NCBI GenBank assembly: GCA_014529385.2
Contig: CM043966.1
Coordinates: 97,725,087-97,789,086, forward strand
Direction of reading: 5' to 3'
DNA from: Adiantum capillus-veneris
Taxonomy: Eukaryota; Streptophyta; Polypodiopsida; Polypodiales; Pteridaceae
Length of the DNA stretch: 64,000 nucleotides
This document shows positions 46,501 through 58,168 of the stretch, in pieces (within the stretch, counting starts at the first letter, position 1; the number at the start of each line of letters is the position of its first letter). The position numbers were made by a program, and so were the translations under genes. Under the pieces are notes generated by a model, which saw only the letters and a program-made list of their open reading frames with translations, had not been told where the DNA came from and made no database searches.

Positions 46501-46784
46501 GCCCGATATGCACGACGCCCAGTCAGACTGCCGGCCGTGGAGAAGATTGATGAGATCCACCAGCGACCAATGCTGGATCTCTTGTGATTTGTGGTTTAGC
46601 TATCCCAACTAGCTGCTTTGTTCACACCTACCGGCTTAGGATTTCACAGTATTTATATTCCATCATTTTGTCATTTCATTTCATTTTGTCACTCTGACTT
46701 TGTATCAGATCCACCACATTGTAACGCTTTGGTCACATAGGTCATTTTGGCCTCTTGAAGACGTTAATATAACATTTCATTTCA

Positions 46785-46785
<1 letters not shown>

Positions 46786-46878
<93 letters not shown>

Positions 46879-46880
46879 AA
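46786..46880. repeat. Compound (CT)n(CA)n microsatellite
   Basis: About 33 CT units from 46791 and about 13 CA units to 46878, directly after the LINE-2 3' end. Confidence 0.95.
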
Positions 46881-47562
46881 GGAAAGGGGGGCGGGCTGGT
46901 AACCTATTGTATTACGTAATCGATTACAGGCCCGCAAGTATTACGTCAGCCCGCAAGCACACAAATATAAGAGATCTAACAATGAAAAAACCCTTGGGAT
47001 ATTCAGCAACCACAAATTATAGGGAGATACTACAAAAGATGGGTGATACTACAAAAGCTAGGAGAAGGGAAGTAAGGGAATAAGGTAGCAGAGAGTTGAA
47101 GTAGAAACATGCCACCCAAAACTCAACGAGGAGGCCGAAAACTCCACCAAAGAATCTGCAAAAGCCAAGTTCAGGTCTCTAGCGCATCCCAGCAGAAGGA
47201 ACATCACCACCGCAAATAAATTGTGCATCAAAGATCTCGGAGAGAGAAGGCCTCTACCCATCCTTGGCAATAATCGACAGGGGTATGTTTCCAGAACCTG
47301 TAGGGCAAGCCGAAGACGAGGCTAAATGGTAATCCATGCCCAAACCCACAACCCTGCCATCCAAGGACTTTGCATATGCCCAACAAACGATGAAGGAAAC
47401 AACAACATGCAAGCAACAGACGGGCAGATATGCAAACACACCCACATATCGCACACATCCATACCATACAAATCAAAATGCAGAAACAACAGATACAAAA
47501 ACAAAAAACACAGGTAGAGGAAACCAAAGAACGGTGAGAAAAAAGGCAACGAAGCAAACCCT
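46881..47562. other. Intergenic, no supported gene
   Basis: Mixed composition; includes a near-palindromic TTACGTAATCGATTAC at 46912-46927. Minus frames over 47228-47707 show hydrophobic Phe/Cys-rich text but no domain. Confidence 0.45.

Positions 47563-47599
<37 letters not shown>
47563..47599. repeat. (CT)n microsatellite at a gypsy breakpoint
   Basis: About 18 CT units that end directly at the first base of a 5'-truncated gypsy integrase, so a recombination breakpoint sits at this tract. Confidence 0.95.
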
Positions 47600-47602
<3 letters not shown>

Positions 47603-49048
47603 ATTTACGAGTTTGTTTTGGAAAGCAATTTGGGAGAACATTGGCACGCGGTTGCAGTTCTCGTCATCGTTCCACCCGCAGACTGACGGGCAATCTGAGA
47701 TTGCCAATTCAGTGATTTTAGATTTAATGAAGTCTTATATCTCGGAAAAGAAGACTCAATGGGAAAAGTATCTACCTTTGGTGGAATTTGCTTACAACAA
47801 CACGATACACTCTTCGACGGGGAAGGCGCCATTTGAGATTGTTGAAGGTGCTGCTAAGGTTCCACCCTTCCTAAGCACGAAATATAAGATTTTTGAAGCT
47901 GATGAGTATACGTGCGACTTAGACACGGCTTTTGCCAAGGTCCGCGAGGCTTTGCAAAAATTTCAAGAACGACAGAAAAAGGCAGCACATCGCCATCCTC
48001 GCGATTTGAAATTGGAGGATGATTGGGTGCTCTTACGTTTTGAGAAGGCACGCCTGAGAAAGAAGAAGGGAAAGGAGAGGCTTTTTCCAAAGCTTAGTAT
48101 GCGATACTACGGACCTTTCCAGATCTCTGAAAAGATTAGTGATGTCTCCTTCCGACTGAAACTGCCTGACACTTGGAGGATTCACAATGCATTCCATGTT
48201 AGTCACTTGAAACCTTTTAAAGGTGATGTGCCTGATGATGGGGAGCATGATGAGCAACCTGAAGTGGAAGAAAACGGGAAGATCCTTGTTCCTGAACAGA
48301 TTTTGGCACATAAGGATACGAAGAATAAAGGTAAAGTCCGAAGGCGGTTCTTGGTCAAGGTCAAGAACTATCCTGCATTGGATGCGAAGTGGATGGAGGA
48401 GGAGGACCTAGCAGATACTCCTCAGATTGTGAAACTTTACCTCGAAGCTTTTGGTTTAGCATAGTCTACTACAAATGGAACCCAGAATTCAGCTTGGCCG
48501 GATATCTGGTGCAATGGGATGCACAAGAGGGGAGTTACTCCGCTCCTTTGTCAACAGATGCCTCGATTTTGATACTAGAGTCACTGATGTCTCTATGAGC
48601 TTCAAGGATACTGAGAGCTGACAGTATTCTGCTGTATGACTTTATGAAATGGAAATCCTGTATATGAAACTCATTTGTTCTTGACTTGTAAGTGCAGGAA
48701 CTGATAGAGAAAATGGCTGCAACATTTTGGTCTAATTGATCTCGAATAGACATGGTTGCAATAGGGGTTGGTCAATCGGGCATCGATGAGGTCCCGATTG
48801 GATCTAGATGCGATTGCTAGCTACATTGCCGAAAAATCATGGTCTAAGATCCGAATGAATGTTGAACGTCATGTGATGTCCTGTGATGTCTAGTGATGTC
48901 CTGTGATGTGACTGTCGATTGGTACATGTGCTAGTGTGTGTTCCTAGTGCGTAGGTACTAACAGTCAATGTCTGCTAAGGCAGTTATGGCTTCTGTCTGT
49001 TTTGCAGGCGTAATCGAGGGCGATTACAATGCTTTCAAGAGGGGGGTA
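47599..49048 (+). pseudogene. Gypsy fragment A: integrase end and 3' non-coding region
   Basis: Begins within the integrase core (FTSLFW appears in element B at 54054). The frame is open from the start to 48464: FHPQTDGQSEIAN with the catalytic Glu, then [49 protein letters not shown], and a chromodomain-like end [18 protein letters not shown]. It is the best preserved copy of this domain in the window; element B differs by deletions. The following ~585 bases are the 3' non-coding region, ending in the purine tract CAAGAGGGGGG (49036-49046). Confidence 0.88.
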
Positions 49049-49632
49049 TGTGACAAAGTGATGACGTGGCTACCCGACTGTTGAAACCCTAACCCTAACC
49101 CTAACCCTAAACAATCTGCAAGCTAAAATGCTGATGTGGCATGACCGTATGGCAGAATCTAGAAAACACTCTGCGTTTCACGCTGGACTGTATGGTAGAA
49201 TTTCCGCTTTTTGCGTTGGGAAAAGCAGCAGAGAATTCCACGGGTGGGGCTTTAAGGGTTGCTTTATTTTATAAGAGCTGAATTTTTAAAAGCCTTTAGG
49301 AGCAGTTTTTTTATGAGCAAGCTTTTGATTTTAAGATTTTGGGGCTCTGCTTTTGGGCATCCCTTGTAAACAAATAGATAAATGGTTTGGGCTCCCACTC
49401 TGCAGAGCATCTGGACGCAGAGTCTGAGAGTGAGACCCAACCACTCTTGTACTTTGAACTCAGATTAATACAAAAAGAAACACCGAAAGGGGCGCCAGTC
49501 TTTGGGGCCAATATCTCTAGGCACGGAACTCCGTCGGGCCAGTGTAAATCAATTGTGAACTGTGAATTGTTTTGAAGTGGTTATTTGGTGTTGTCGGTCG
49601 ATTCTTGACTTGGTGTGTCCAAGTCTTTTACA
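49049..49632 (+). repeat. LTR shared by gypsy fragment A (3') and element B (5')
   Basis: About 584 bp beginning TGTGACAAAG and ending TTTTACA. It is preceded by A's purine tract and followed by B's primer site, so it acts as both 3' LTR of A and 5' LTR of B. It contains a CCCTAA telomere-like run (49085-49110) and the GC-rich block CCGAAAGGGGCGCCA (49483-49497). Confidence 0.8.
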
Positions 49633-49633
49633 G

Positions 49634-49645
49634 TGGTATCAGAGC
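49634..49645 (+). other. Element B primer-binding site (tRNA-iMet)
   Basis: TGGTATCAGAGC, one base after the LTR. Confidence 0.93.
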
Positions 49646-49744
49646 ACAGCCAATTTCGCTTCTACGGGAATCCGATCCCATATTTTTTTTTCCAAGGCAC
49701 CTATGGCTTCACGCTAGGACCAGTCGACTCTCTCTACATCCAGA

Positions 49745-51263
49745 GATGCGACAAGGGATCACAATGAAGATACCGGCAAGGAGTAGGGCCCGCCTCGGCC
49801 TACTCAGGCGGAGTGATGAGAGATGGAGCATCGTCAATTGATCGGCGATGCAACAAAGATGATGCTCAATTTTGCAAAGGACCCAAAATTTGCAATATAT
49901 ATGAGCGAAACTTCTTTTCAAGAAGTGCACGAGTAGTGGCAAAAAACCACACCAGCCCCCCAGAAACCCGCTCTCAAGAAACCTTCTACTCACAAGAAAT
50001 ATCCAGAGAAGGAATTAGAAGAGGTGGTTGATGCATGGATTGCTCAGCTTTTTGATGCGCAAAACAAAGCTATAAAGCACGGCAAAAAGCAGAAGAAAGG
50101 CACTGACTTCCCGAGTTATTTGGGTCATCAGTCGACATTTGTAAAGGCAAAGAAACAGAAGAAGCGTGTGCGATTAGAAGAAGTACCCAGTTCTTCTTCT
50201 TCTTCTTCTTCTTCTTCTTCTTCTTCTTCTTCTGACAGTTCTTATAGCTCATCTGACTCGAGCGAAGAAGACCGCAAAGGCAAAAAGCGAAGCAAGAAAC
50301 AACGCTTTGGAAAGGGCAAGAAAAAGGCAAAGAATTCTAAATCTCGCCCAGTGAGTGACAGTTCTACAAAGGACTCGTCCACACGGGTTATTTGGGTTGT
50401 CAGTCGGTATTTGAAAAGGCAAAGAAACAGAAGAAGCGTGTTCGATTTGAAGAAGTACCCAGTTTCTTCTCCTTCTTCTGACACTTCTTCTAGCTCGTCT
50501 GACTCGAGCGAAGAAGACCGCAAAGGCAAAAAGCGAAGCAAGAAACAACGCTTCGGAAAGGGCAAGAAAAAGGCAAAGAAGTCTAAATCTCGTCCAATGC
50601 ATGACAGTTCTACAGAGGATTGGTCTATAGACAGTTCAGACTCTGACGACGGCAACTTTTATGCAAAGAAGAAGAATTTTTATAAAGCCAACCAGTATGA
50701 CTTTCTGGAAGACAAGAGCAAGAAAGTCCGAGAGTTTAAGCAAGGTGGACAGTCAATTAAATTTGACACGTTTTCTGGTTATAGAGATACTTCAAAGGCT
50801 TTGTCTTTTGTACAACAGTTTGACATCGCTGTCGCGAGAGGACACTACTCAGAGCACTCTAAGATTCGGAGAGCTGTCTCTTTTTAACAAGACTGCTCGA
50901 ACTTGGTGGTCCACACTTCTTTTTAACAAGACTGCGCCAGTTAAATGGCTGAAATTTAAGAAGCTTTTTATTTCTTCTTGGCTGACTCAAGAGTATAAAC
51001 GCGATATACGAGCTGCTTGGAACCATCTTCGCATGACCAAGAAAGATACAGTGGACGCTTATTGCGAGAGATTCTGGAGCTCTTTTCTACCCGCCTCTTC
51101 ATTCAAGAAGATCTCGTTCAGAGAACAGATTTACCTTGGGTCTACCTACAGAGATCCGAGATCACTGCTTGGAACAGAAGTCAGCTTCTATTCAGGAGTC
51201 GATGAGCCATGCGAAACGGGGTTTTGCCATTCACTCTGGCAGCCTGACCTACCCCACCGATGA
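49745..51263 (+). pseudogene. Element B gag
   Basis: Leader-side frame shifts, then a long frame 50024-50887. It has a Ser homopolymer encoded by (TTC/TCT)n at 50191-50232 and a Lys/Ser-rich region duplicated in tandem (about 50114-50384 and 50385-50630). The capsid-like end reads FDTFSGYRDTSKALSFVQQF, then after a shift at ~50880 TARTWWSTLLF and LKFKKLFISSWLTQEYK. It is the same gag family as element C. Confidence 0.85.
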
Positions 51264-52188
51264 GGTCATGACACAACAAGCAGAACAGACTTCAGCAAAT
51301 GAAAGTAGAAAGAGAAAGAGCAACCCAGAAAAGAAGGATGCACAACCCAAGCTTACTCCTCAGGAGAGAGCTCGCTTCATCAGGGAGTGGAAGTGCTTTG
51401 GATGCGGGGAACATGGACATATCCCAGTGAAGTGCCCTAAAAAGGCACCGAGAGAACAAAATGACAAGGACGACAAAAGGCCTGAGAGTTCAAGAGCAGT
51501 TGAGGAACGTGGAAGAAAAGGCAAGATGAAAACAGGACTGGTTCCAGATTGTGTGGGTACCGATCCCAACACCGTGGACGAGAGTACGGAACTTTGCCAA
51601 GCTTGGGGCAAAGTGAAAGACCAAGAGGCCCTGATCTTCTTTGATGGAAGAGCCAAGGCCAACTTCATTTCATCGGAATTCGCGGCGCGGCTCGAGATCA
51701 CTCCCGATCGGATGGGACCACTTGCGGAGGTTGTTCTAGCGGCACCCGGCAGGGACGTAGCCATTACACCTGTCATTGGCAAACTTCGGTTGCATTGTCA
51801 GGGGTATTTGGGGCATGAGGACTTTTACATAATGCCTTCGCAAGGTTGTGATGTCCTCTTGGGAATTCCCTGGTACCACAAGAACAACGCCGTGGTCGAT
51901 TATCGCGCGAGGCAAGCGACATTGACTACAGAGAAGGGTAGAACCATTGTACTTGACATTAAACTGAAGGGCGAGTCTGCCCCTATTGTATTGGCTTCGG
52001 CCATTTCTAAAGTAATGAAATCCAGTCTATTTGTTTACTCGATCTTTATGAAAGAATTGAGTGATGAGGATTGTCTAAACTTGATAAAGAACGCCAAGAT
52101 TTTCTCTACTCTCGCGCTTATTGCTTCTGAGAGGGCATACCAGGCGAGTTATCACCTGCTCGTCCTGAAGATCATACCATTGATCTGA
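51136..52188 (+). pseudogene. Element B zinc knuckle and protease
   Basis: Frame with CFGCGEHGHIPVKC (~51392), then FFDGRAKANFISSEF, where element C has FDPGAKANFIS, so the protease D-x-G triplet is altered here. It goes on with CDVLLGIPWYHKNNA, a typical second half of the retropepsin. It ends at a TGA, 52186-52188, in a region that should continue toward RT. Confidence 0.85.
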
Positions 52189-52226
52189 TACCTGGAAGCA
52201 CACCACTGGACCAGCCACCTTACCGT

Positions 52227-53170
52227 GTGAGCCGAGCACAGAATAAACAGATTATGAACCAAGTGAAAGACCTCTTGGAAAAGGGTTTTGTCTTGCCTAG
52301 TACTTCACCTTATTACTCTCCAGTGTTGTTGGTTTTGAAGAAAGACGGATCTCGGAGAATGTGCATCGATTATAGCACTCTCAACGAAATCACCATCAAG
52401 AACAGATTTCCAATTCCTAGGATCGATGATATACTCGACAGGTTACAGGGATCCTCGTGCTTTAGCAGGATTGACTTGAAGAGTGGATATCATCAGATCA
52501 GGATAGTGCCGGGAGACGTCTACAAGACAGCTTTTTGGATTACTTTTGGGTTATTTGAGTTTTTGGTAAGCCTTTTGGCTTAACCAATGCTCCTGCGACA
52601 TTTAATCGGATGATAGACAGGATTTTTCGAGAGTACAGTCTATTTGTTGGCACTTTCTTTGACGACATCATTGTTTTCTCTAAGAATGAGGCAGAACACA
52701 CAGATCGTCTGCTTCAAATCTTTCAGGCATTACGAGATCACACGTTAGTGATTAATGCAAAGAAAAGTGAATTTTTCATACCAGAGATACATTTTTTGGG
52801 AGACATTGTGTCAGCAGCAGGAGTGCAAATGGACCCGGCCAAGATAGAGACTATCCGTGATTGGCCCGATTTGAGGAATGTCCATGAAGTTAGAAGCTTC
52901 TTGGGACTGTGTTCGTACTACAGGCGGTTCATACGTAAGTTTGCAGAGGTTGCTTCCCCTTTGCATATCTTGACACTGAAACGAGTCCCTTTCTCGTGGG
53001 GACCCACAGAGGTGACTGCCTTTCAGACTTTGAAAGAGAAATTGACTACGGGACCAGTTTTGACTTTGCCGAACTTGCAGAAGTCATTTGAAGTATATTG
53101 TGATGCTTGTGGTCGTAGTCTGGGTGCAGTCTTAATGCAAGAAGGCCATGTCATTGCTCACAAGGGCTGA
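52227..53170 (+). pseudogene. Element B reverse transcriptase
   Basis: 52227-52583 gives [30 protein letters not shown] and a frameshift at the FGLTNAP box. It continues 52610-53170 with the catalytic FFDDIIVFSK, HFLGDIVSAAGVQMDP and the RNase H entry YCDACGRSLGAVLMQEG. A TGA stop at 53168 separates the RNase H. Confidence 0.9.
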
Positions 53171-54507
53171 TTGTTCTCACGGCCGGAAATTACAGCACAG
53201 ATTTATGAGAAAGAGCTTTTGGCGGTTATCCATGCTCTTACTCAGTGGCAGCACTACCTACTTGGAGCGGATTTTACTGTCTTTACAGACCATCAGAGTT
53301 TGCGCTACTTCTTGTCACAGAAGCAGCTATCGGAAAAGCAGATGCGGTGGGCGAACATCTTGTCACAGTTTCACTTCCAGATTGTCCATGTTCAAGGACA
53401 GAAGAATGTGGTGGCAGATGCTTTGTCTCGGAAGCCGTTGGTTCTGGCTATTTCCGCGATACATCATACGAGCTTCGAGGATATGGTCGACCAGTATGCC
53501 ACAGATACAAATTTTGCAAACGTTTTCACACGGATACGGGATGGGGAGACAGTAGCGGGATATTCCATTCAGGATGGCTACTTGATGAGAAAAACCATGT
53601 TGTGCGTTACACAGCTGTTGAGGGAAAAGGTTATGACCGAATGCCACTGTCCACCTTTTACGGGTCATCGCGGCATTGCTACCACCATGAAAGGGGTAGA
53701 GAGATACTTCTTTTGGCCAAGACTCAAGAAGGATGTGGAAGAATTTGTGCGCAGTTGCTTGGTATGCCAGAAGGTCAAGTTTGACAGGCATAAAGCACAG
53801 GGATTATTACAGCCTTTGCCCATACCCACCCGCCCTTGGGAAAGTATTGCAATGGATTTCATTTTTGATCCCCCGAGAACGCAGAGCGGTCACGATGGTA
53901 TCTGGACTGTTATTGACAGATTTAGCAAGCAGGATCATTTCATTCCAGTGAAGAAAACAGTCAAGCAAGATCACTTAGCAAGACTATTTGTGGCTCAGAT
54001 TTTTAGATTACAATGCATGCCTGAGACGATTGTCTCCGACAGGGACCCCAGATTTACGAGTTTGTTTTGGAAGGCAATTTGGGAGAACATTGGCATGAGG
54101 TTGCAGTTCTCATCATCGTTCCACCCGCAGACTGACGAATCTGAGATTGCCAATTCAGTGATTTTAGATTTATTGAAGTCTTATATCTCGGATTAGAAGA
54201 CTCAATGGGAAAAGTATCTACAATAACACGATACACTGTTCGACGAGAAGGCGCCATTTGAGATTGTTGAAGGTGTTGCGAAGGTTCCACCCTTCCTAAG
54301 TACGAAAGATAAGATTTTTGAAGCTGATGAGTATATGTGCGACTTAGACACGGCTTTTGCCAAGGTCCGCGAGGCTTTGTAGAAATCTCAAGAACGACAG
54401 AAAACGGAAGCGGATCGCCATCGTCGCGATTTGAAATTGGAGGAGGATGATTGGGTGCTCTTACGTTTTGAGAAGGCACACCTGAGAAAGAAGAAGGGAA
54501 AGGAGAG
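53171..54507 (+). pseudogene. Element B RNase H and integrase core
   Basis: An open frame to 54196 contains FTDHQSLRYFLSQKQL, VVADALSRKP, the HHCC finger (GHRGIATT ... CLVCQK), MDFIFDPP with the first catalytic Asp and VSDRDPRFTSLFW with the second. FHPQTDESEIAN keeps the catalytic Glu but lacks one codon present in fragment A. After a stop at 54196 a ~25-base deletion removes part of the next helix. The frame is then cut at 54507 by the solo LTR. Confidence 0.88.
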
Positions 54508-55952
54508 TGCCACGCTACGGGCCGGTAGACGTTAGCTTTCACCTGATTCTTAACACTTGACTTTACGACATAAAGCAATAGGTTAAAAGGAACCTGTAAC
54601 TGAGACTGAATTACAATTCAAGACACATAGCACGGCCAAGAAGCTAGAATGCTTCCAAGTAGACATCGACACTTGTAGGCCCCAAAGGTTGGCGCCCCTT
54701 TCGGTATTTCTTTATTCTTTAATAGAGGGAATAAAACCTTTGGTTCTTTACAAGCTGCCCGGCACAATCTGGGCTGAATTCCAACTGTTCTGGCCCGATT
54801 TCGGTAGCATAACTGTACTAGGACCCTTCACAATCAATATTCCCACGCGTCAGATGACTTTCCCGACACATACGGACACTTTGCAAAACCTGGCAAGAAT
54901 CTGCAGCACGCTGAATCTCTGTTTTCTGCCCCGAAAATGCGCTAGATCACCTCTACAGCGGTCCCCTCGCGTCCCCGAACCTCCTGGGGGTATTAGGGTC
55001 CGTTTAGGGACGAAACCCTAAACCTGCAAAAATACACAGCAGGCTGTAATTCCCTGTTTTGGGCTCCGTTTCCGTGCCGGTCACATCCGTAGCAAGTCCT
55101 CATGCTCCCGCACCCATAGGGCTACTTGCCCTTTGAATCGGACGAGATTTCGCACGTGAAACCTCTCCAAATTCACATGTACCTGCGGGGGATTAGCCAC
55201 TAGCTAATCCAGTACCTGTGCAAGAGGCTCTTGCCTCGGCAATGGCGCATGAACCCACATAGCTGTACATGGGTCAAATGAAAAGCCCACTAGAGGGGCA
55301 TAACATACTGCTCATAGGGGAGAGAGAGAGCAGTGCGTAGCGTGCAGGGCATCACTCCTGGCACCGCACTGTACATAAGAGGGAAAGAAAGCACTCCATA
55401 GCTCTTGCAACCTGTTGCAATCCGCCTACTACTGAAAAATGCGCCCCTTCCTCTTGTAGACTCCCCTCAAAGTGGCAGAAGTGCTCACAAAGTGACACCT
55501 CGCCCAGTTTTCGATTTTGGCCAACTTGGCTAAAAATATCTCAATTGGTGCGTCAGTTGACTTGGCAGCAGAGCAGTAAAATGTTCCCCTTGTCATTCCA
55601 GAGCTAATGACGCAAACACATTTCACGGCCCAAAATAGCAGTTCCCTAAATTTTAGGAGATGCTTCCACGGCACTCACATTGGTCGTCTGACCATCAATC
55701 ACCACTAGAACCACATCGGAAAATGCAATGTCGGCCAGCTATAAGATGATTTACACTCGTAGCCCCACCATGGCCAACCTTAGTCCATTTGCCCAACTTC
55801 AGTGCTCATTGGCCCTCCGGCCTAGACTCTCATTGTCCGCCTCACACCATGCAACTCAGGCATTGGCATTTCCAGAGGCGTGCTTTAAAAGAAATCAAAT
55901 AAATTTCCCCCAAAAAGAAATCAACAAGTAAAGTTGCCACAGACTCGTGACA
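54508..55952 (-). mobile_element. Solo LTR (1,445 bp) of the element C type inside element B
   Basis: Plus-strand ends TG...CA, flanked by GAGAG on both sides (54503-54507 and 55953-55957). With one GAGAG removed, the integrase coding (KGKERLFPKL) joins as in fragment A. On the minus strand it starts TGTCACGAG and ends GTGGCA. It is homologous along its length to the element C 5' LTR (56720-58168). No internal genes. It arose by LTR-LTR recombination, so a full-length minus-strand element once sat here. Confidence 0.93.
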
Positions 55953-56340
55953 GAGAGGCTTTTTCCAAAGCTTAATATGCGATACTACGGACCTTTCCAG
56001 ATCTCTGAAAAGATTAATGGTGTCTCCTTCCGACTGAAACTGCCTGACACTTGGAGGATTCACAATGCATTCCATGTGAGTCTCTTGAAACCTTTAAAGG
56101 TGATGTGCCTGATGATGGGGAGCTTGATGAGCAACCCGAAGTGGAAGAAAACGAGGAGATCCTTGTTCCTGAACAGATTTTGGCACATAAGGATACGAAG
56201 AATAAAGGTAAAGTCCGAAGGCGGTTCTTGGTTAAGTTCAAGAACTATCCTGCATTGGATGCGAAGTGGATGGAGGAGGAGGAACTAGTAGATACTCCTC
56301 AAATTAGGAAACTTTACCTCGAAGGTTTTGGTTTAGCATA
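55953..56340 (+). pseudogene. Element B integrase C-terminus and chromodomain-like end
   Basis: Continues after the solo LTR with [24 protein letters not shown], then after a one-base loss in LKPFKG the frame [17 protein letters not shown] and a tail [18 protein letters not shown] ending at TAG 56339. About 95% like fragment A. Confidence 0.9.
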
Positions 56341-56565
56341 GTCTACTCCAAATGGAATCCAGAATTCAGCTTCGCCGGAGATCTGGTGCAGTAGGATGCA
56401 CAAGACGGGAGTTACTCCACTCCTTTGTCAACAGATGCCTCGATTTTGATACTAGAGTCACTAATGTCTCTTTGAGCTCCAGGGATACTGAGAGCTCACA
56501 GTATTCTGTTGTATGACTTTATGAAATGGAAATCCTGAATATGAAACTGATTTGTTCTTGACAGT

Positions 56566-56719
56566 GTAACAGGGAACGGGGGAACACGGCCCAAACGTTC
56601 CGAAACGGTGTTCGCACGAGTCCCGTTCCTGAAACGGAGATGGGAACGAAACGCAGTGTCACGGGGACGTGGCAGTGTCACGGAATGTAGCGTCAGGGAG
56701 ATGTGGCAACTGTTAACTA
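56566..56719. repeat. GTAACAGGGAACGG block with repeats of the LTR head
   Basis: Begins GTAACAGGGAACGG, like one end of the 157-bp element at 45859-46015. It then has two copies of a TGTCACGG...GTGGCA motif (56657 and 56676) similar to the true LTR start at 56720. It may be a second member of the small TIR family next to partial LTR duplications. Boundaries are unclear. Confidence 0.5.
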
Positions 56720-58168
56720 TGTCACGAGGATGTGGCAACTGCTAACTTTAGTTGTTGGTTTCTTTCCAAGCGGTTTTGTTTTGTTTTTGAGACCCTCTTC
56801 TTGAAGTAGCAAACGGTCGAACATTGCATGGCCAATGTGAACAGTAGTTTCACCCGCAGATGGGTAGTGGTCGGCACTGGAATTCGTATGGTAAGAGGAT
56901 GTCTAGGTCAGAGCAAGATCATATAGGTCCCCCCGTCGCACTTAGCAAGTTGGTGGATACTAGGAAGTGAACTCAATTACGGCGTAAAGTCAAGGTGGGA
57001 CTACCAACAAAAAGTATCCGACAGTTGGGCCACATTGCACTTTTGGATGCGGTCCCAATGAGGATAGATGGTCAGAAGACCAGTGGGAGCCCAACAGAAG
57101 CATCTCCTAAAATTTAGGGAACTACTATTTTGGGCCGTGAAATGTTTTCACGTCATAACCTCCGGTATGACTAGGGGAACATTTTACAACTCTGCCGCGA
57201 AGTCAACTGGGCAACCGGTCAGGATATTTTTAAGCGGCAAACCCGAAACGGGCAAATGCTTGTAAATGCGCCAAGTGTCGATTTTTCATGAACTTTCCCC
57301 TTGCAAAAAAATGGGCGCTGATTTTTAAGCTGGGAGAGGCCTCATTTCAGCTTTTGTCACAGGTTAAGAGCTATGGAGTGCTTCCTTTCCCTCTCATGTA
57401 CAGTGTGGTGCTAGGAGTGATGCCCTGCACACTACACATTGCTCTCTCTCTCTCTCCCCTACGTGCAGTTATGTGATGCCCCACAAGAGGGCTCCTCATT
57501 TGACTGATGTACACCTGTGTGGGTTCATGCTTTTGTGCTGAGGCAAGAGCCTCCTTGAGCAGGAACAGGGGTAGCTAGCTGCTACTCCAAAGCAGGCACT
57601 GGTAAGGGTCATAACCTCACCATACACATGCAAAATCAGCGCTGTGTATGCGCTGTAATTTTACTGTTTTTCAGCCATACGGACGCTAGAACCTTTGGGA
57701 ATCGTGCCCCACTGGCAGAGGACAGTTAGGGGACTGTTTGGGGCTGAAAACAGGGCAAAAAACAGTAAATACAGCGTGCTGAATTTATTTGTTTTTGGGC
57801 AGGAATCAGAGGGTATACGCCAATGCAAGTGAGTTCTAGCAAGGGAATTGGTTTCGCGCAAGTTTTGAGGCTGTTATGCTGCCGAAATTTGGCCATATCA
57901 AATGGTATCTAGGTGGATACACGTGAAGGATTCCCAGGACCTTACCTTCTAATTTACCCTCCTAAAGAATAAAGAAATACCGAAAGGGGCGCCAATTTTG
58001 GGGCCTACAGGTTGTCGGCGTCTCCTCGGAGCATTCTAGCTTCCGAGTTGTGTGTATTCAAGTGTTAATTCCCGTCGCAGGTTCTCTTTGCAAAGTGCTC
58101 TGTGTGTGTGTCTAAAGTAAAGAATTTCGGGTGAAAGCCAACGCCTACCGCCCTACGGGCCGGTTTCA
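56720..58168 (+). repeat. Element C 5' LTR
   Basis: About 1,449 bp, TG...CA. It is close in length to the solo LTR (1,445 bp) and homologous to it in inverted orientation; both have the AAGCATCTCCTAAAATTTAG segment. It contains an AATAAAG followed by CCGAAAGGGGCGCCA (57967-57994), probably the polyadenylation region. Confidence 0.85.

Larger units (their letters stand above)
41860..46785 (+). mobile_element. LINE-2: non-LTR retrotransposon with ORF1 and ORF2
   Basis: A plus-strand element with a coiled-coil ORF1, then an apurinic-type endonuclease, RT and a C-terminal zinc finger, then a non-coding 3' part ending in repeated ATTTC (46766-46786) that runs into a (CT)n tract. The true 5' end is not fixed because it abuts the homopolymer tract. 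No target duplication was found. It is interrupted by a small TIR element (45859-46015). Confidence 0.82.
49049..56565 (+). mobile_element. Gypsy element B (Ty3/gypsy, chromodomain type)
   Basis: LTR, primer site, gag, zinc knuckle, protease, RT, RNase H, integrase and chromodomain-like end in standard order. It is split at 54507 by a solo LTR. Its 3' non-coding region matches that of fragment A up to 56565, then stops where a different sequence begins. No 3' LTR is present inside the window, probably removed when element C and its left neighbour arrived. Confidence 0.88.

Noticed and set aside
49085-49110. Chromosome end or telomere junction
   Set aside because: Only about four units, inside an LTR, with retroelement DNA on both sides.
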